A stretch of 64,000 nucleotides of DNA from Boswellia sacra. Taxonomy: Eukaryota; Streptophyta; Magnoliopsida; Sapindales; Burseraceae. Of this stretch, positions 1 through 10,864 are shown piece by piece. The first letter of the stretch is position 1; the number at the start of each line of letters is the position of its first letter. The position numbers were made by a program, and so were the translations under genes. Location of the stretch: NCBI GenBank assembly GCA_013180625.2, contig SNVD02006880.1, positions 124,001-188,000 of the forward strand. Direction: 5' to 3'. The notes below the pieces were generated by a model. The model made no database searches and had not been told where the DNA came from. It was given only the letters and a program-made list of their open reading frames with translations.

Positions 1-57
1 ACAATTTGTTTTTTGTCTTTTATTTGAGTTGCGGTAGGAGTGTTCAATCTCCTAACA
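1..57 (+). repeat. 3' end of the copia 5' LTR
   Basis: It matches the last 57 bases of the LTR at 4797-4853 with seven transitions and ends in the same CTAACA. The primer site follows after three bases. Confidence 0.9.
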
Positions 58-60
58 GTA

Positions 61-71
61 GTATCAGAGCA
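61..71 (+). other. Copia primer-binding site (initiator tRNA-Met type)
   Basis: GTATCAGAGCA lies directly after the LTR end and fits the TGGTATCAGAGC primer site used by most plant copia elements. The first bases have drifted (TAGTATCAGAGC). Confidence 0.8.
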
Positions 72-382
72 AGGTTGCGAAGGCAGAGTCAAGGATAAGG
101 ATAGTGAGTGGTTACTTGTATGGTTATATACATGTCTAGGAAAGCTTTGTCAAAAAGATGATAAGAGTCTAAGGAGACTGGGTTTTAAGTGGGACTGCTT
201 GTGACCCCTCCAGTGTTTCCTGGAAGCTTTCCTGGTGTATATCAAATCGTACCGGCACTTATTACTATTCTTGGTTACTGTTTAGCAGTGGTGTACATAT
301 ACGGATACTATTTCTGTTCACGTATATGATACTATTTAAGGGTACTGTTCACACATACGGTACTGTTCGTTACAAGACAAAT

Positions 383-1186
383 AGCAGCCAAATTCAAGAT
401 AAAGAAGTTTGATGGAAACAACTTTGGGCTATCGAAATTGAAATAAAGGCTATCTTGAGAAAAGAAAATTGCCTTGAAGCAACTGATGGAAGACCGGAAA
501 ATATGCAAGATGAAAAGAAATGGGAGAAGATAGATGGTGATGCGATGGCAAGTCTACATCAAGCAGTTGCAGATGAAGTGCTATCAAGTATTCAAGAATT
601 AAACTCTGAAAAGGAGATTTGGAATACTTTGACAAGCTTGTATGAAGCCAAATCTCTACACAACAAAAATTTCTTGAAAAGGAAGCTGTACACTTTTCGT
701 ATGTCAGAAACCACTCCGGTGACTGAACATATCAACACTTTGAAGACGTTATTCTCTCAGCTCTCAACCATGTAGCATAACATAGAAGAGAAGGAACGTG
801 CTGAGCTTCTACCTCAGAGTCTACCTGATTCATATGACAATCTCATTCTTAACTTGGCAAATGGTTCAATGAAGTCATCTCTAGTCTTTAATGATGTTGT
901 GGCTACTGTCTTAGAAGAAGAAAGTAGACGTAAAAACAAGAAAAATAGAATAATGACTTCTCAACATGCAGAGGCTTTATCCGCCAATAGAGGGAGATCA
1001 AGGAAACGTAGTTTTAGTGGGAGTCATAATCAGAACAGGAAAAAGTCTAAAGGAAGGAAGTTTATTAAATGCTACCATTGTGGAAAGTAAAGGCACGTGA
1101 AAAATGAGTGTTGGCATTTTAAGAAGAATGGAGAGGGAAACAGCAAAGGAAAAGAATCTGAGTCGTCAGGATCTTAGGGTTGTGTA
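383..1186 (+). pseudogene. Copia gag, broken
   Basis: Nucleocapsid-type polyprotein of the copia element. Similarity starts near 383 with the FDGNN-like start of plant copia gag and runs through the central helical region (LKRKLYTFRM and TEHINTLK-like segments, about 680-755). It ends in a CCHC zinc knuckle (CYHCGK at 1071-1088). The frame is closed by a stop near 439, a stop at 773-775 and a TAA inside the knuckle right after CYHCGK. No functional product is expected. Confidence 0.85.
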
Positions 1187-4100
1187 GCAAGTACTTCAGG
1201 GAATGACAAAATCTTGTGTAGCGAGGCAACAACAGTTGTGTAAGGCAGAAAAAGGTTTACTGATATTTGGCTAATTGATTCAGCAGCAACATGGCATATG
1301 ACTTCTAAAAGAGATTGGTTTTATCAATATAAGCCTACCTCAGAAGGGTCTGTGCACATAGGTGATGATCATACCTTAAAAATCGCTGGTATAAAAATCG
1401 CTGGTATTAGAACCATCAAAGTAAAAATGTTTGATGGTACGATTCACACTATCCAAGATGTACGACATGTGATTGGCTTGAAGAAAAATTTGCTATCGAT
1501 GGGACAGTTAGATGACCTCGGATGTGAGTTCCATACAAAAAATAGGATCATGAAGGTTGTCAGAGGCGCACTTGTGGTGATGAAGGTAGAAAAAATTGCT
1601 GTTAACCTATACATGCTCCATGGAGAAACTGTTCAGGAGGCAGAAACAGCGGTTGCTAGTTCTGGAGAAGAATTGTCTATGATATGACATCGAAGACTTG
1701 GCCATATGTCTGAACAGGGTTTAAAGATTCTCTCTGATAAAAAACTGCTTCTTGGAATCAAAACTGTAAGTTTACCATTTTGTGAGCATTGTGTTATTAG
1801 CAAGTAGAGCAGACTGAGTTTTAGCAAATCTATTGCTAGGAGTAAAAACATTCTAGAATTGATTCATTTTGATGTTTGGGAATCACCGATTACGTCCCTA
1901 GGAGGAGCAAACTACTTTGTATTGTTTATGGATGATTATTCTAGAAGATGTTAAGTATATGTTATCAAGAAAAAGTCAGATGTATTTCCTATATTTAAAG
2001 CCTTCAAAGCACAAGTGGAACTTAAATCCGGAAAAAGGATCAAGTGTTTGAGGACAGATAATGGAAGAGAATTCTGCAACAAGGAATTTGACACATTTTA
2101 CAGTAAAGAAGATGTGATACGACAGAAGACAGTTGCTTACACACCACAACAAAATAGAGTGGCAGAGCGGACGAAATAGAACTCTCCCAGAAAGAATGAG
2201 AGCATTACTAAGGACTGCAGGTTTACCCAAGACATTTTGGGCAGAAGCAGCCACTACAGCCTGTTATTTGATAAATAGGTCTCTATCAACAGCAATTAAG
2301 ATGAAGGCACCTATGGAGATATGGACTGGTAAGCCAACTGATTATTCCTCCCTTCATATTTTCGGATGTCCTGCTTATGTGATGTATCATGACCAAGAAA
2401 GAACGAAGCTGGATCCAAAATCCAGGAAATGTATCTTATTGAGATATGCTGATGGAATAAAGGGGTATCACTTTTGGGATCCTACTGCCCATAAGATTGT
2501 CATCAACAGGGATGTTATCTTTATAGAAGACATGTTTAAATGTGAAGAAAGTAATAGCACGAAAAAAAATATTGAGACTGTATCAATACAGGAAGAAACA
2601 GTTTCTTCCTGTATTGATACAGTCTCAATATTTTTCTTCGTGCAATACCGGAACACGATAATCAAGAAACAGTCGAGTCTAAAGTACCTAAAGTCTGTCG
2701 ATCAACTCGAGACAGAAGGGAACCTTCTTGACACTCAGAATATGTGATGACGAGCAATGTTGCATATTGTCTCCTAACAGAAGATGGGGAGCCTCCAACC
2801 TTTCAGGAGGTTATAAAAAGTTCTGATGCATCTCTATGGATGACAGTAATGCATGAAGAGATGAAAGCCTTAGACAAAAACAAGACATGGGATCTTGTGC
2901 CACTACCACATGGAAGAAAAGCCATCGGGAACAAATGGGTCTACAAGATCAAACGTGATGGGAATGATCAAGTGGAGCGGTATCGTGCTAGACTGGTGGT
3001 CAAAGGATATGCTCAGAAAGAAGGAGTTGATTTCAATGAGATATTCTCTCCTGTGGTAAGACTTACAACAATTCGAGCAGTCTTGGCTATGTGTGCTACT
3101 TTTGACTTACACTTAGAGCAGTTAGATGTAAAAACTGCGTTTCTTCATGGAGAACTTGAAGAAGAAATTTATATGCTCCAACTGGAAGGTTTTGTTAAAG
3201 AAGGAAAAGAGAACTTGGTTTGCAGGTTGACCAAATCTCTGTACGGCTTAAAACAGGCGCCAAGGTGTTGGTACAAGAGATTTGATTCATTCATCATCAG
3301 CCTTGGGTACAACAGACTTAATTCAGATCATTGTACTTATTACAAGAGGTTTGAGGAAGACTTTATCATTTTGTTGTTGTACGTAGACAATATGTTGGTA
3401 GTAGGCACTAACAAAGATCAGGTCCAAGAATTAAAGGTACAATTGGCTAGGGGATTTGAAATGAAGGATTTAGGACCGGCAAATAAGATTCTAGGGATGC
3501 AAATTCACCGAGACAGAAAAAACAGGAAGATTTGGCTATTTCAAAAGAACTACTTGAAGAAAATCTTACGCTGCTTCAACATGCAAGATTATAAGCCAAT
3601 TTCTACCTCATTTGCTGTTAATCATAAATTATCTTCAAGTATGAGTCCTAGCAATAAAGCGGAGAGGATGGAAATGTCTCGAGTACCGTATGCATCAGTA
3701 GTAGGGAGCCTAATGTATGCTATGATTTGTACAAGACCAGACATTGCACAAGTAGTGGGAGCGGTCAGTAGATTCATGGTTAATCATGGGAGAGAGCATT
3801 GGAATTCTATTAAAAGGATCCTTAGATACATCAAAGGAACCTCTGATGCTGCACTATGCTATAGAGGATCAGAGTTCATTGTCAAGGGCTATGTTGATTC
3901 AGATTTTGCAGGAGATATTAACAAAAGGAAGTCCACTACAGGCTATGTGTTTACACTTGCAGGAGGTGCTGTGAGCTGGGTATGCAAACTTCAAACTATT
4001 ATGCTTTTATCTACAATAGAAGCAGAGTATATGGCAACTACACAAACTTGCAAGGAAGCTGTTTGGATCAAAAGGTTATTGGAGAACTCGGGCACAAACA

Positions 4101-4344
4101 AGAGAAGATTTCTTTGTTTTGTGACAGTCAGAGTGCCTTGCATATCGCAAGGAATCCAGCTTTTCATTAAAAAACGAAGCACATAGGAGTTCAATATCAT
4201 TATGTACGAGAAGTAGTGAAAGATGGAATAGTGGATATGCAGAAAATCCACATGAAGGACAACATAGCAGATGTATTAACCAAACCAATCAATGCTGACA
4301 AGTTCATCTGGTGTAGAACGTCTTGTGGCTTGTTAAAGACGTGA
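1187..4344 (+). pseudogene. Copia pol (protease, integrase, RT, RNase H), broken
   Basis: Protease: LIDSAATWHMT near 1270-1302. The pre-integrase motif HRRLGHM follows at about 1687, with its preceding Trp turned into TGA. Integrase: CEHC half finger near 1785, RTDNGREF near 2053, stops at about 1806, 1952 and 2176. RT: 2744-4186 in one frame, with KWVYKIKRDG and DVKTAFLHGELEEEI motifs. The catalytic YVDD is YVDN at about 3380. RNase H starts near 3870 and shifts frame near 4085; the tail in the other frame carries CDSQSALH and ends at 4344. A large palindrome replaces the linker between integrase and RT. This is a dead element. Confidence 0.9.
2557..2643. repeat. 87-bp near-perfect palindrome inside copia pol
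   Basis: The 43-base arms 2557-2599 and 2601-2643 are reverse complements with one mismatch, around a single central base at 2600. It lies in the integrase-RT linker. Both strands read the same short peptide, so an inverted duplication has replaced element sequence. A long hairpin could form in single-stranded DNA or RNA. Confidence 0.95.
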
Positions 4345-4386
4345 ACAGCATGTATAGAGACACGACTGAAAGGAAAAATGCCTTCA

Positions 4387-4396
4387 AGTGGAAGAA
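4387..4396 (+). other. Copia polypurine tract
   Basis: AGTGGAAGAA lies immediately before the 3' LTR start TGTGAAG, the expected site for plus-strand priming. Confidence 0.65.
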
Positions 4397-4853
4397 TGTG
4401 AAGTGTAAGGTGTGAAGGCATTTTGCCTTTCACACAATCCCATATTGGTGGGAAACAAAATTGAGGTGGGGAGGCTTGGCTATATAATAAAGCCTCATTC
4501 CCCTCTTACAAGTATACCAAGCTTATATATTAAGCTTTTCTCTTCTTCCTATCTTATAATCCCCTCCATTCTAATTGTGAGAGAGATTGTAATATTTTTC
4601 TTCATAGTGAAATATTTTCGGGCTTGTTCCGTGGAGATTTCCCTCAAATTAAGGGTTTTACCATGTTAAATATTTGTATCTTTATTTTCTTTATTGCTTT
4701 TAATTTATTTATTTACTGTGGAAGGCTGAGCCGCCCAAGTTATCTATTTTATTTATTGTAGAGGGCAGTGCCACCCAAATTGTTGTTTCTAACATAACAA
4801 TTTATTTCTTGTCTTTTATTTGAGCTATGGTGGGAGTGTTCAATCTTCTAACA
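4397..4853 (+). repeat. Copia 3' LTR (457 bp)
   Basis: It begins TGTGAAG and ends CTAACA (TG...CA ends). A TATA-like tatataataaag lies at about 4480-4492. Its last 57 bases match the window start. Confidence 0.9.
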
Positions 4854-5270
4854 TAAAGTTGTCATTATTGCACTATACCTGCAAAGTCGGGGATGTTACG
4901 GCCATTGCAGAATCTTCTGGTCAGATATCTGAAGAAGATCTCTCCGCATGGTGGAAAATTTGCCTTGTAGTCAATGCAAATATTATGATTGTCATTGTTC
5001 CCAGGATGGTAGACTAAATCTCCAAAGACAAATATGGCGACTTGCCCGGACTAGGGATGGCAAAACCCGGGGCCGGGGCCGGGGTCGGCAGTCCCCGGCC
5101 CCTGAAAATTCCACGGAAAATTTTTCCCGGGGCCGTGTCCAGGGTACCTCGGGTAGGGCCGAGTTTTGCAATAACCCGGGATTAAAACTCGGGTTATATT
5201 TTTTTTTTAATTCTGATGCTCTTTTATGTAGTATATATATATGTGATAACAAAATTTTGCGTAAAATAAT

Positions 5271-5372
5271 GTGTAGCCTAGTGGTTGACCGCGATTTCCA
5301 TGTATGGGGAGTGATGGGTTCGAACCCTAGAGGCTGTAGAAAATTTTTAACATAATTTTCTTGGAATCGGTG
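5271..5372 (+). mobile_element. SINE-like unit 1 (tRNA-derived head)
   Basis: It carries an A-box-like tagcctagtgg (5274-5284) and a B-box ggttcgaaccc (5317-5327), spaced as in a tRNA-type pol III promoter. There is no full tRNA cloverleaf. It resembles unit 2 at 5430-5525 over the head and the following aaatttttaacat-type segment. Confidence 0.6.
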
Positions 5373-5375
5373 CGA

Positions 5376-5402
5376 GATATATATATATATATATATATAT
5401 AT
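5376..5402. repeat. (AT)n microsatellite between the SINE-like units
   Basis: About 13 AT units run between the tail of unit 1 and unit 2. Confidence 0.9.
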
Positions 5403-5429
5403 GTGTAGCCAAATTAAATGTGAAATGGG

Positions 5430-5525
5430 TTGTAGTCCAGTGGTAACTTGTCATTTCCATATATGCACAGAGACGAGTTCGAACCCTGGAGGCAGCAAGA
5501 AATTTTTTACATACCTTCCTTGGAG
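5430..5525 (+). mobile_element. SINE-like unit 2 (tRNA-derived head)
   Basis: A-box tagtccagtgg (5433-5443) and B-box agttcgaaccc (5476-5486). It is a diverged copy of unit 1 in the same direction: both have atttccat between the boxes and gaggc plus an A/T stretch after the B-box. Confidence 0.6.
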
Positions 5526-5872
5526 ATGGGCTGGGCTTGACGCACACTGGACCTGGGCTAAAATTTAAAAAAAGGGTGAAATGTGGTTACATAACATAAT
5601 TTTAAAATTTCAATTGCATTCCCAGGGTTTAATTCCGGATCCGCGGCCCCGACCTCCCTACCCCGGCCCCGGCCCCGGGCAGGGCAGCAAAATTCTCCCC
5701 TGCCCCAGCTAAATTCCCCGGTTTTCCGGGTTATTGCCCGGCTCCGGATGTCCGGATTTTTCGGATCCCCGGCCCCGGTCGGGTCAAATTGCCATCCCAA
5801 GCCCGGACTCAGCATGTAGGAAGCTTGTTGGCACAAGAAGCAGGCTTGACAAGAAAAGCAAAGCAGATAACT

Positions 5873-6060
5873 TTTTACCTTGTTTTGATTTGAAGGTGAT
5901 TGGGTCTTTGAGGTCGAGAGATCACATTAAGAATGGAAGAGACCACATGATTAACTTCCCTATTTGGCATGTGGAACACCTAAAAATCATTGACAAGCTA
6001 ACTAGTTAAATAATATTACATAGGATATTGGATTGGACTAGCAATCATTGACTAGCTCAC
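5873..6060 (-). promoter_or_regulatory. Upstream region of the GDSL-1 relic
   Basis: It matches regions upstream of GDSL-6 (50617-50760) and GDSL-8 (63878-64000). Shared pieces include ttgatttgaaggcgattggg-like, agatcaca-like and ggaacacctaacaatcattg-like segments. It marks the old promoter side of the relic. Confidence 0.6.
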
Positions 6061-6890
6061 TAGTTACATGCATATATAGATTGTAGTTATTATATGTTTC
6101 ATCTCTGGATATCTAGGATCGATATAACAGTACATATTTATTTAATTTCAATAATAACATATTTTATTGACATAATAAGGTTTAAAATTTCTCTTTACAT
6201 TGATCTTTTATGTATATATATGGGATGCAAGTATATAGATGGATAAACACAATTATCTTTAGTTAATAACGACTTGCCATAAGTCGCAGTAGTATTATAT
6301 GTTATCCAAGCTTCCTCCTTTGTCTCGTTCGTTTTGTTAGGCTCTATTCATCTCACTAGCTATTTATAATGATCTTAGTTTTGAATTCATGCAAAAAATC
6401 ATCGATCGATATTCGCTTAGCAGATCAAGAACTAGGATTGATATAACATCATGTAGTTAATTTCAATAATTAACACCATATCCTATATATTGATATAATA
6501 AGGTTTAAACTTTCTGCTTACAATGATCTTAGTGCACAGGATAAAAATGCAAGGATCGATATGGGTTTGTCACATATTACATATGTATATATGCAAGAAT
6601 AACACCATATATATGATCACCAAAATATAAGTATATCATTATTGATCTTTTGAAAAAACCTCAATCGTAGACTCAAGTTCATATTGACACGATCAGCCCC
6701 TAGCTACACGGGTGAATCATGCCTAAAACTGTGGATTACTGACTGTTTCTTAATTCTTGTCTTTCTTATGAAACAAATTTGAAATAATTTCCATTACAAC
6801 CACAAATGAAATTTAAATAAAACAATTTAACTATTACAATATTGACCTATCCTTGCACCATCACGTGGTTGGGCCTCCAAACTTTCTAAT
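6061..6890. other. AT-rich spacer with a diverged direct duplication
   Basis: No gene was seen. Segments near 6117-6210 and 6433-6530 are diverged direct copies (gatataaca ... aatttcaataa ... ataataaggtttaaa), about 316 bp apart. A partial third start lies near 6553. Confidence 0.6.
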
Positions 6891-8888
6891 TAGATCACAT
6901 TTTGCTTTCATCATGGGGGGAAAATTTTAAAAAGAAAGAAAATAAAAATAAAGATGTGAGTATAAAACTCAGTGAGTGGGGATAAAAATGCATTTGTAAA
7001 TAAATCTAAAAAAAATCATATTGTTATAAAATGAATATTTGCTTTATATAAAAAAAAATGGTCTTTATAATTCATAACTTTCATATCATCTAAAATGTCA
7101 TAAAACTTTAAAATAAATAACTATTGAATGACTAAATTCATCAAAATACTACTTATGGTTAAAACGATAAAATAATCATCTTCAATCGTTTAATAAAGAT
7201 GCTTTTAATGACTATATTAAAATCATCACTTTAGTTATTTACTATACAAAACGTAATTTCCTTAAAAATCTTCTTTTAGAAGAAACTTTTATGAATAATA
7301 CTTCTTTCTCAAACAAATTCATATAAACACATTTAAAACTCCTTTCATTATACTAAACAAGTACCCCTGAAACTGTCTCATCTTGCCTGGCGAGATCTAA
7401 CATCGCATAGGTAGAACTATCTGAATTTCCTCATACCTAGTGAGATCTACATCACGCAGGTAGAACTATCTGTACCTGGCGAGATCTAACATCGCGCAGG
7501 CCTGCTATCTGGTCATACGCATGCGCAGAGTTGCCCCTAAAGGGCTAAAGCGCCCAGATCACAAGATACAAAGCCTCTATGTGTGTCTGAACGGGTCCCA
7601 AAGGCCTCTATCTGTATCACTATCTAAGTGATCTGACTAATTGTCTGAGTATCTGGGTACTAGCTTAGTATAACATAACTATACTTTCTTATTTTCATTA
7701 AAAACTGATTTCATTTAAGAACTGCTTTATATGCTAAAATTTCTCTTTTCAAGTAATTTATCAAAATCTGAAAATTTTGATGCAAGCTAAAACTGAAAAT
7801 ATTTGTATTATTTAAATTAATCCAAGACAAACATTAAAATGACATTTCTAAATACTTTAAGAAAATCCTTGAGTCAAATGACTATAAAAACTTTAAATAT
7901 CAATGCTTTCACACTTTCTCTAAATTTACAAAATATAACTTTCTGAAAAATTTAAAATGCACTTCAAATATAAAATCTAATTTTTCTTTTCTAAATATTA
8001 TATTTTTGTTCAAAACTAATTTTTAAAACTAAAGTTCATGTCTACAACCATTTTGAAAACTAGCTTTGAAATATCTTAATGATTGAAAGCAAGTATAACA
8101 AATGGGTCTATCTACCCTCAAGAAATATTATAGAAATTAGCTTGAATTCTTCTAAATTCGTTAAAATTCTCGGTAATTCTATAGAATGCTAAATAAATAT
8201 ATCTACGTAAATACTAAAACATATTTCTAATTATCCAGAAAAATAAATCTGCTATTCTTTCTAAAAACTTTCTAAAATATCTATAAAATAAAATACTTTT
8301 CATCTCACTATAAACCATAATTTATATTTTTATCTCAAAATCTCATACATCATACTTTAACTGAAATCTTTTTGACTATTCTAAATTTTTCATAGTTCGA
8401 CATTCAGGTCCTTACAATTTCTGGAATAGGTTTTTAAATTTGCAATTCAGCCCCTGCTTGGGCAGTTTTTAAATTTTACATTGTCACCGCTGCAGAATTT
8501 AAATTCTACTTTCCAAAACTTTTTCTTTTTAATTTGCTATTATTTTGAATATACAATCACTTATCAGTTTATTAACCAAAATCACCATTTCTTCAACGTA
8601 TGTATTTATTTAAAGAAAATAACTCAATACCTCAATTTTCTATACTAATTCATTTAATTATAAAATGTCTCTTTTCAAATTATAAACGAAAACTTTCTAC
8701 TTTTCACCAACATGTAATATATATATTCATTCTACAACTTTCACTTTAAATTTATTTTTCCCTTCTACTCAAATTTATCGAAACAATAATTACTATACAT
8801 TCAAAAACTAATCTACTAGCACCACCATAACCATCTCTTCTATCCAAAATCTAATCCTTTACATACTCTTATTTTCAAAATACATATA
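6891..8888. other. AT-rich non-coding sequence that received CACTA-1
   Basis: No coding potential was seen. It may be the left part of an old repeat that continues at 22516-23615 and perhaps 34461-34740, because CACTA-1 and the gypsy element interrupt one continuous stretch. The old element itself was not identified. Confidence 0.45.
7384..7500 (+). repeat. Short tandem repeat, about three degenerate units
   Basis: Three units contain cctggcgagatctaacatcgc or a variant followed by aggtagaactatctg. They are locally more GC-rich than the flanks. Function unknown. Confidence 0.7.
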
Positions 8889-9660
8889 CACTACAAGGAA
8901 AAAGCAAATATTTGACTGTTTTTAGTCGTCAAATATGATAATATTTGACGGTTATTGCGTGTCATATATGTCACCGTCAAATATGATAATAGTTGACCGT
9001 TGGTCAAACAGTCAAGTATTCACTATAGCATTATTTGACTCTTATAAAATAGTCAAGTTTATATACCTTTGAATTCAAATTTTAGGTATTATTTGACGGT
9101 TTATTGAAGAAATATTTGACATAAATCGTCAAATATGACAAAATTAACGGTCAAAATTTTTAAATTATTGTGAATAATATTTGACAGTAACGGTCAAATA
9201 TTATTCAGTCAAATTTTTTCATATTTGATTGCTTTTAACCGTCACGTATGTGACAGTAACAGTCAAGTATGTGACAATAACCGTCAAATATTATTAGGTC
9301 GAATTTTTTTCATATTTGATTGCTTTTGACCGTTAAGTATGTGAGTGTAGAATAATATTTTACTCTTTTTTGACAGACAAATATTATTATAAAGTAATTT
9401 TTTTAATACTTGACCGTTTAGATACCGTCAAATATGACAAAAATTTTGGCTCATATTTGACTCTTTTTTGACTAACAAATATTTTTAGCTCATATTTGAC
9501 AATCAAATATTTGACTGTTTATTATACTTGTCAGTTTGGATACTGTCAAGTATGACAGACTTATATTTGACTGTTTATTAATAGATACCGTCAAATATGA
9601 CATATTCGTTTAACCCATATTTGACGGTTTGTTATTGTTAACTTTTTGAGAATGACATCG
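8889..9660. repeat. CACTA-1 left subterminal repeat region
   Basis: Many short repeats of ATTTGACGGT, CGTCAAATAT and variants occur in both orientations. Such arrays serve as transposase binding sites in the CACTA family. Confidence 0.85.
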
Positions 9661-10864
9661 TAATTTTTGAACCATCAAGTATGTATATATATATTTATAA
9701 ATATTTTTCACAAAAATTATTTATATTATATAGTCTCTCTTGAAAACATAATACAAATAGAATTGGTTGAATGGTTAAAATACTATTTTGCACTCAATTC
9801 TATTAAAGAGGAAAATGGTCCTCTTGAATTATGGATATAACAGGCTCATAAACTGTACGTTTTTTTTTTCATTAAGATAGTTTTTAGAGCACTTTATGTG
9901 AATAATAGAAGGTTGACACAGTTATAGCACCGAGAGAACATATGGATATGATAAAAAATTGTTGAGTACCTAATTATTCATCAACTTCTACTCTGCCATG
10001 TTCAAACATATTCTAACTTATCATTATAAACTTGTCAATACAACATGACCAAGAAAAAGAAATATTTGAGTTCATAGATAAAGACTGTTGAATTTGGCAT
10101 TACAAATTTATATATATATTTCTCCCAACATAAATAAACAACATACCATATAAACAAAAGATCTAGCCAAAAGCCCCTTCGATGTCTGGTCTACACAAGA
10201 AAATCCACACCAACATCCTGAGCAGCCTTTTTAAACTTCTCAATTCCCTGAATGAAAGTTGACAATCAATCATCTGTTTCTCAACAATCAAGGCAAATAC
10301 ATGTAATTAACACATGAATAGACTTGGAACGAGCCACAATGCACCAATGACCCTCAGTCCCCCAGCAACTGAAATTTTCTCAATTTCCATTTACCAACAT
10401 ATTGCCTTTCCATGTTCTACTCTTAAGCCAGACAACCGAAAGTTTTAAGAGAATGAAGTACTTTGGTTGCAACTAATGAACAATTGAAATCCATGGTATA
10501 TTGACTTAAAAAATCCTATTTGTTTAAGACTTTTCTATGAAATCATCCTACAGAATCGGACAGGAACTTTTCTTCCCATATTTCCCCTCCTTACTGAAGG
10601 ATGTCTAAAGGAAGTGATGATGCCAAACAAACATATTGCATACTAAATATCAGAGTCATGAAAACTATGATCCATTTTCCTTCAAGGAAAAGAAAACAAA
10701 TGAAGACAGAGAGAACTAAAAGATCAGACAAGGCTGCAGTCACTGGGAACTATAAAAAATTCAAGGAAACAAAAACATTTTAATATATTCTTGCTAGGAT
10801 GAGGCAGACAAATGTATTAGGTAAAGACCATAGAAAATCAACCTTTTAGAATTAAACAAAATAC
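9661..10864. other. CACTA-1 interior, no clear gene
   Basis: AT-rich. Minus strand 10252-10186 reads as a possible terminal exon after a tttcattcag acceptor (GIEKFKKAAQDVGVDFLV then stop). Its source gene was not recognised, and it does not look like the usual end of the adjoining reductase. Confidence 0.35.

Larger units (their letters stand above)
1..4853 (+). mobile_element. Ty1/copia LTR retrotransposon, 5' end outside window
   Basis: The order is LTR end, initiator-Met-type primer site, gag, protease, integrase, reverse transcriptase, RNase H, purine tract, LTR. That order, with integrase before RT, defines copia elements. The proteins resemble the Tnt1/Tork type. The 57 bases of 5' LTR differ from the matching end of the 3' LTR at seven places, all transitions, so the insertion is old. 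Many stops and frameshifts break the coding part. The five bases after the 3' LTR are taaag; the matching copy lies outside the window. The element sits just inside intron 1 of the GDSL-1 relic, about 25 bases from its exon 1 donor. Confidence 0.95.
5052..5800. mobile_element. Non-autonomous hAT-type element (749 bp)
   Basis: Ends are TAGGGATGGCAA on the left and, on the opposite strand, TTGGGATGGCAA on the right. They are flanked by perfect 8-bp duplications GCCCGGAC (5044-5051 and 5801-5808), the hAT signature. Both subterminal parts are strongly GC-rich with CCGGGG runs, unlike the AT-rich middle, which holds an (AT)n run and two SINE-like units. No transposase is present. The duplicated site matches the uninterrupted exon 1 sequence in GDSL-6 and GDSL-8. 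Confidence 0.92.
4879..5872 (-). pseudogene. GDSL-1: GDSL esterase/lipase exon 1 relic split by a hAT element
   Basis: Reading the minus strand, 5872-5801 and 5051-4879 match exon 1 of GDSL-6 and GDSL-8: signal peptide, GDS block and the [13 protein letters not shown] end with its splice donor at 4878-4877. A 749-bp transposon plus an 8-bp duplication splits the exon just after the signal peptide. The ATG seen in the other copies is not present at the matching place (about 5870). Only exon 1 survives; the copia LTR starts about 25 bases past the donor and the other exons are not in the window. The relic shows that the GDSL family extended to this side of the large transposon block. Confidence 0.85.

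Noticed and set aside
450..635. Minus-strand open frame opposite copia gag
   Set aside because: It is antisense to a well-matched gag segment and has no similarity or start context of its own.
5271..5330. tRNA gene at the A/B-box pair
   Set aside because: The boxes fit, but the stems of a cloverleaf do not pair and a related second unit lies nearby; a SINE head is more likely.
5558..5836. 92-codon frame at the right end of the hAT element
   Set aside because: It lies across GC-rich transposon end sequence and the insertion junction, and is composition-driven.
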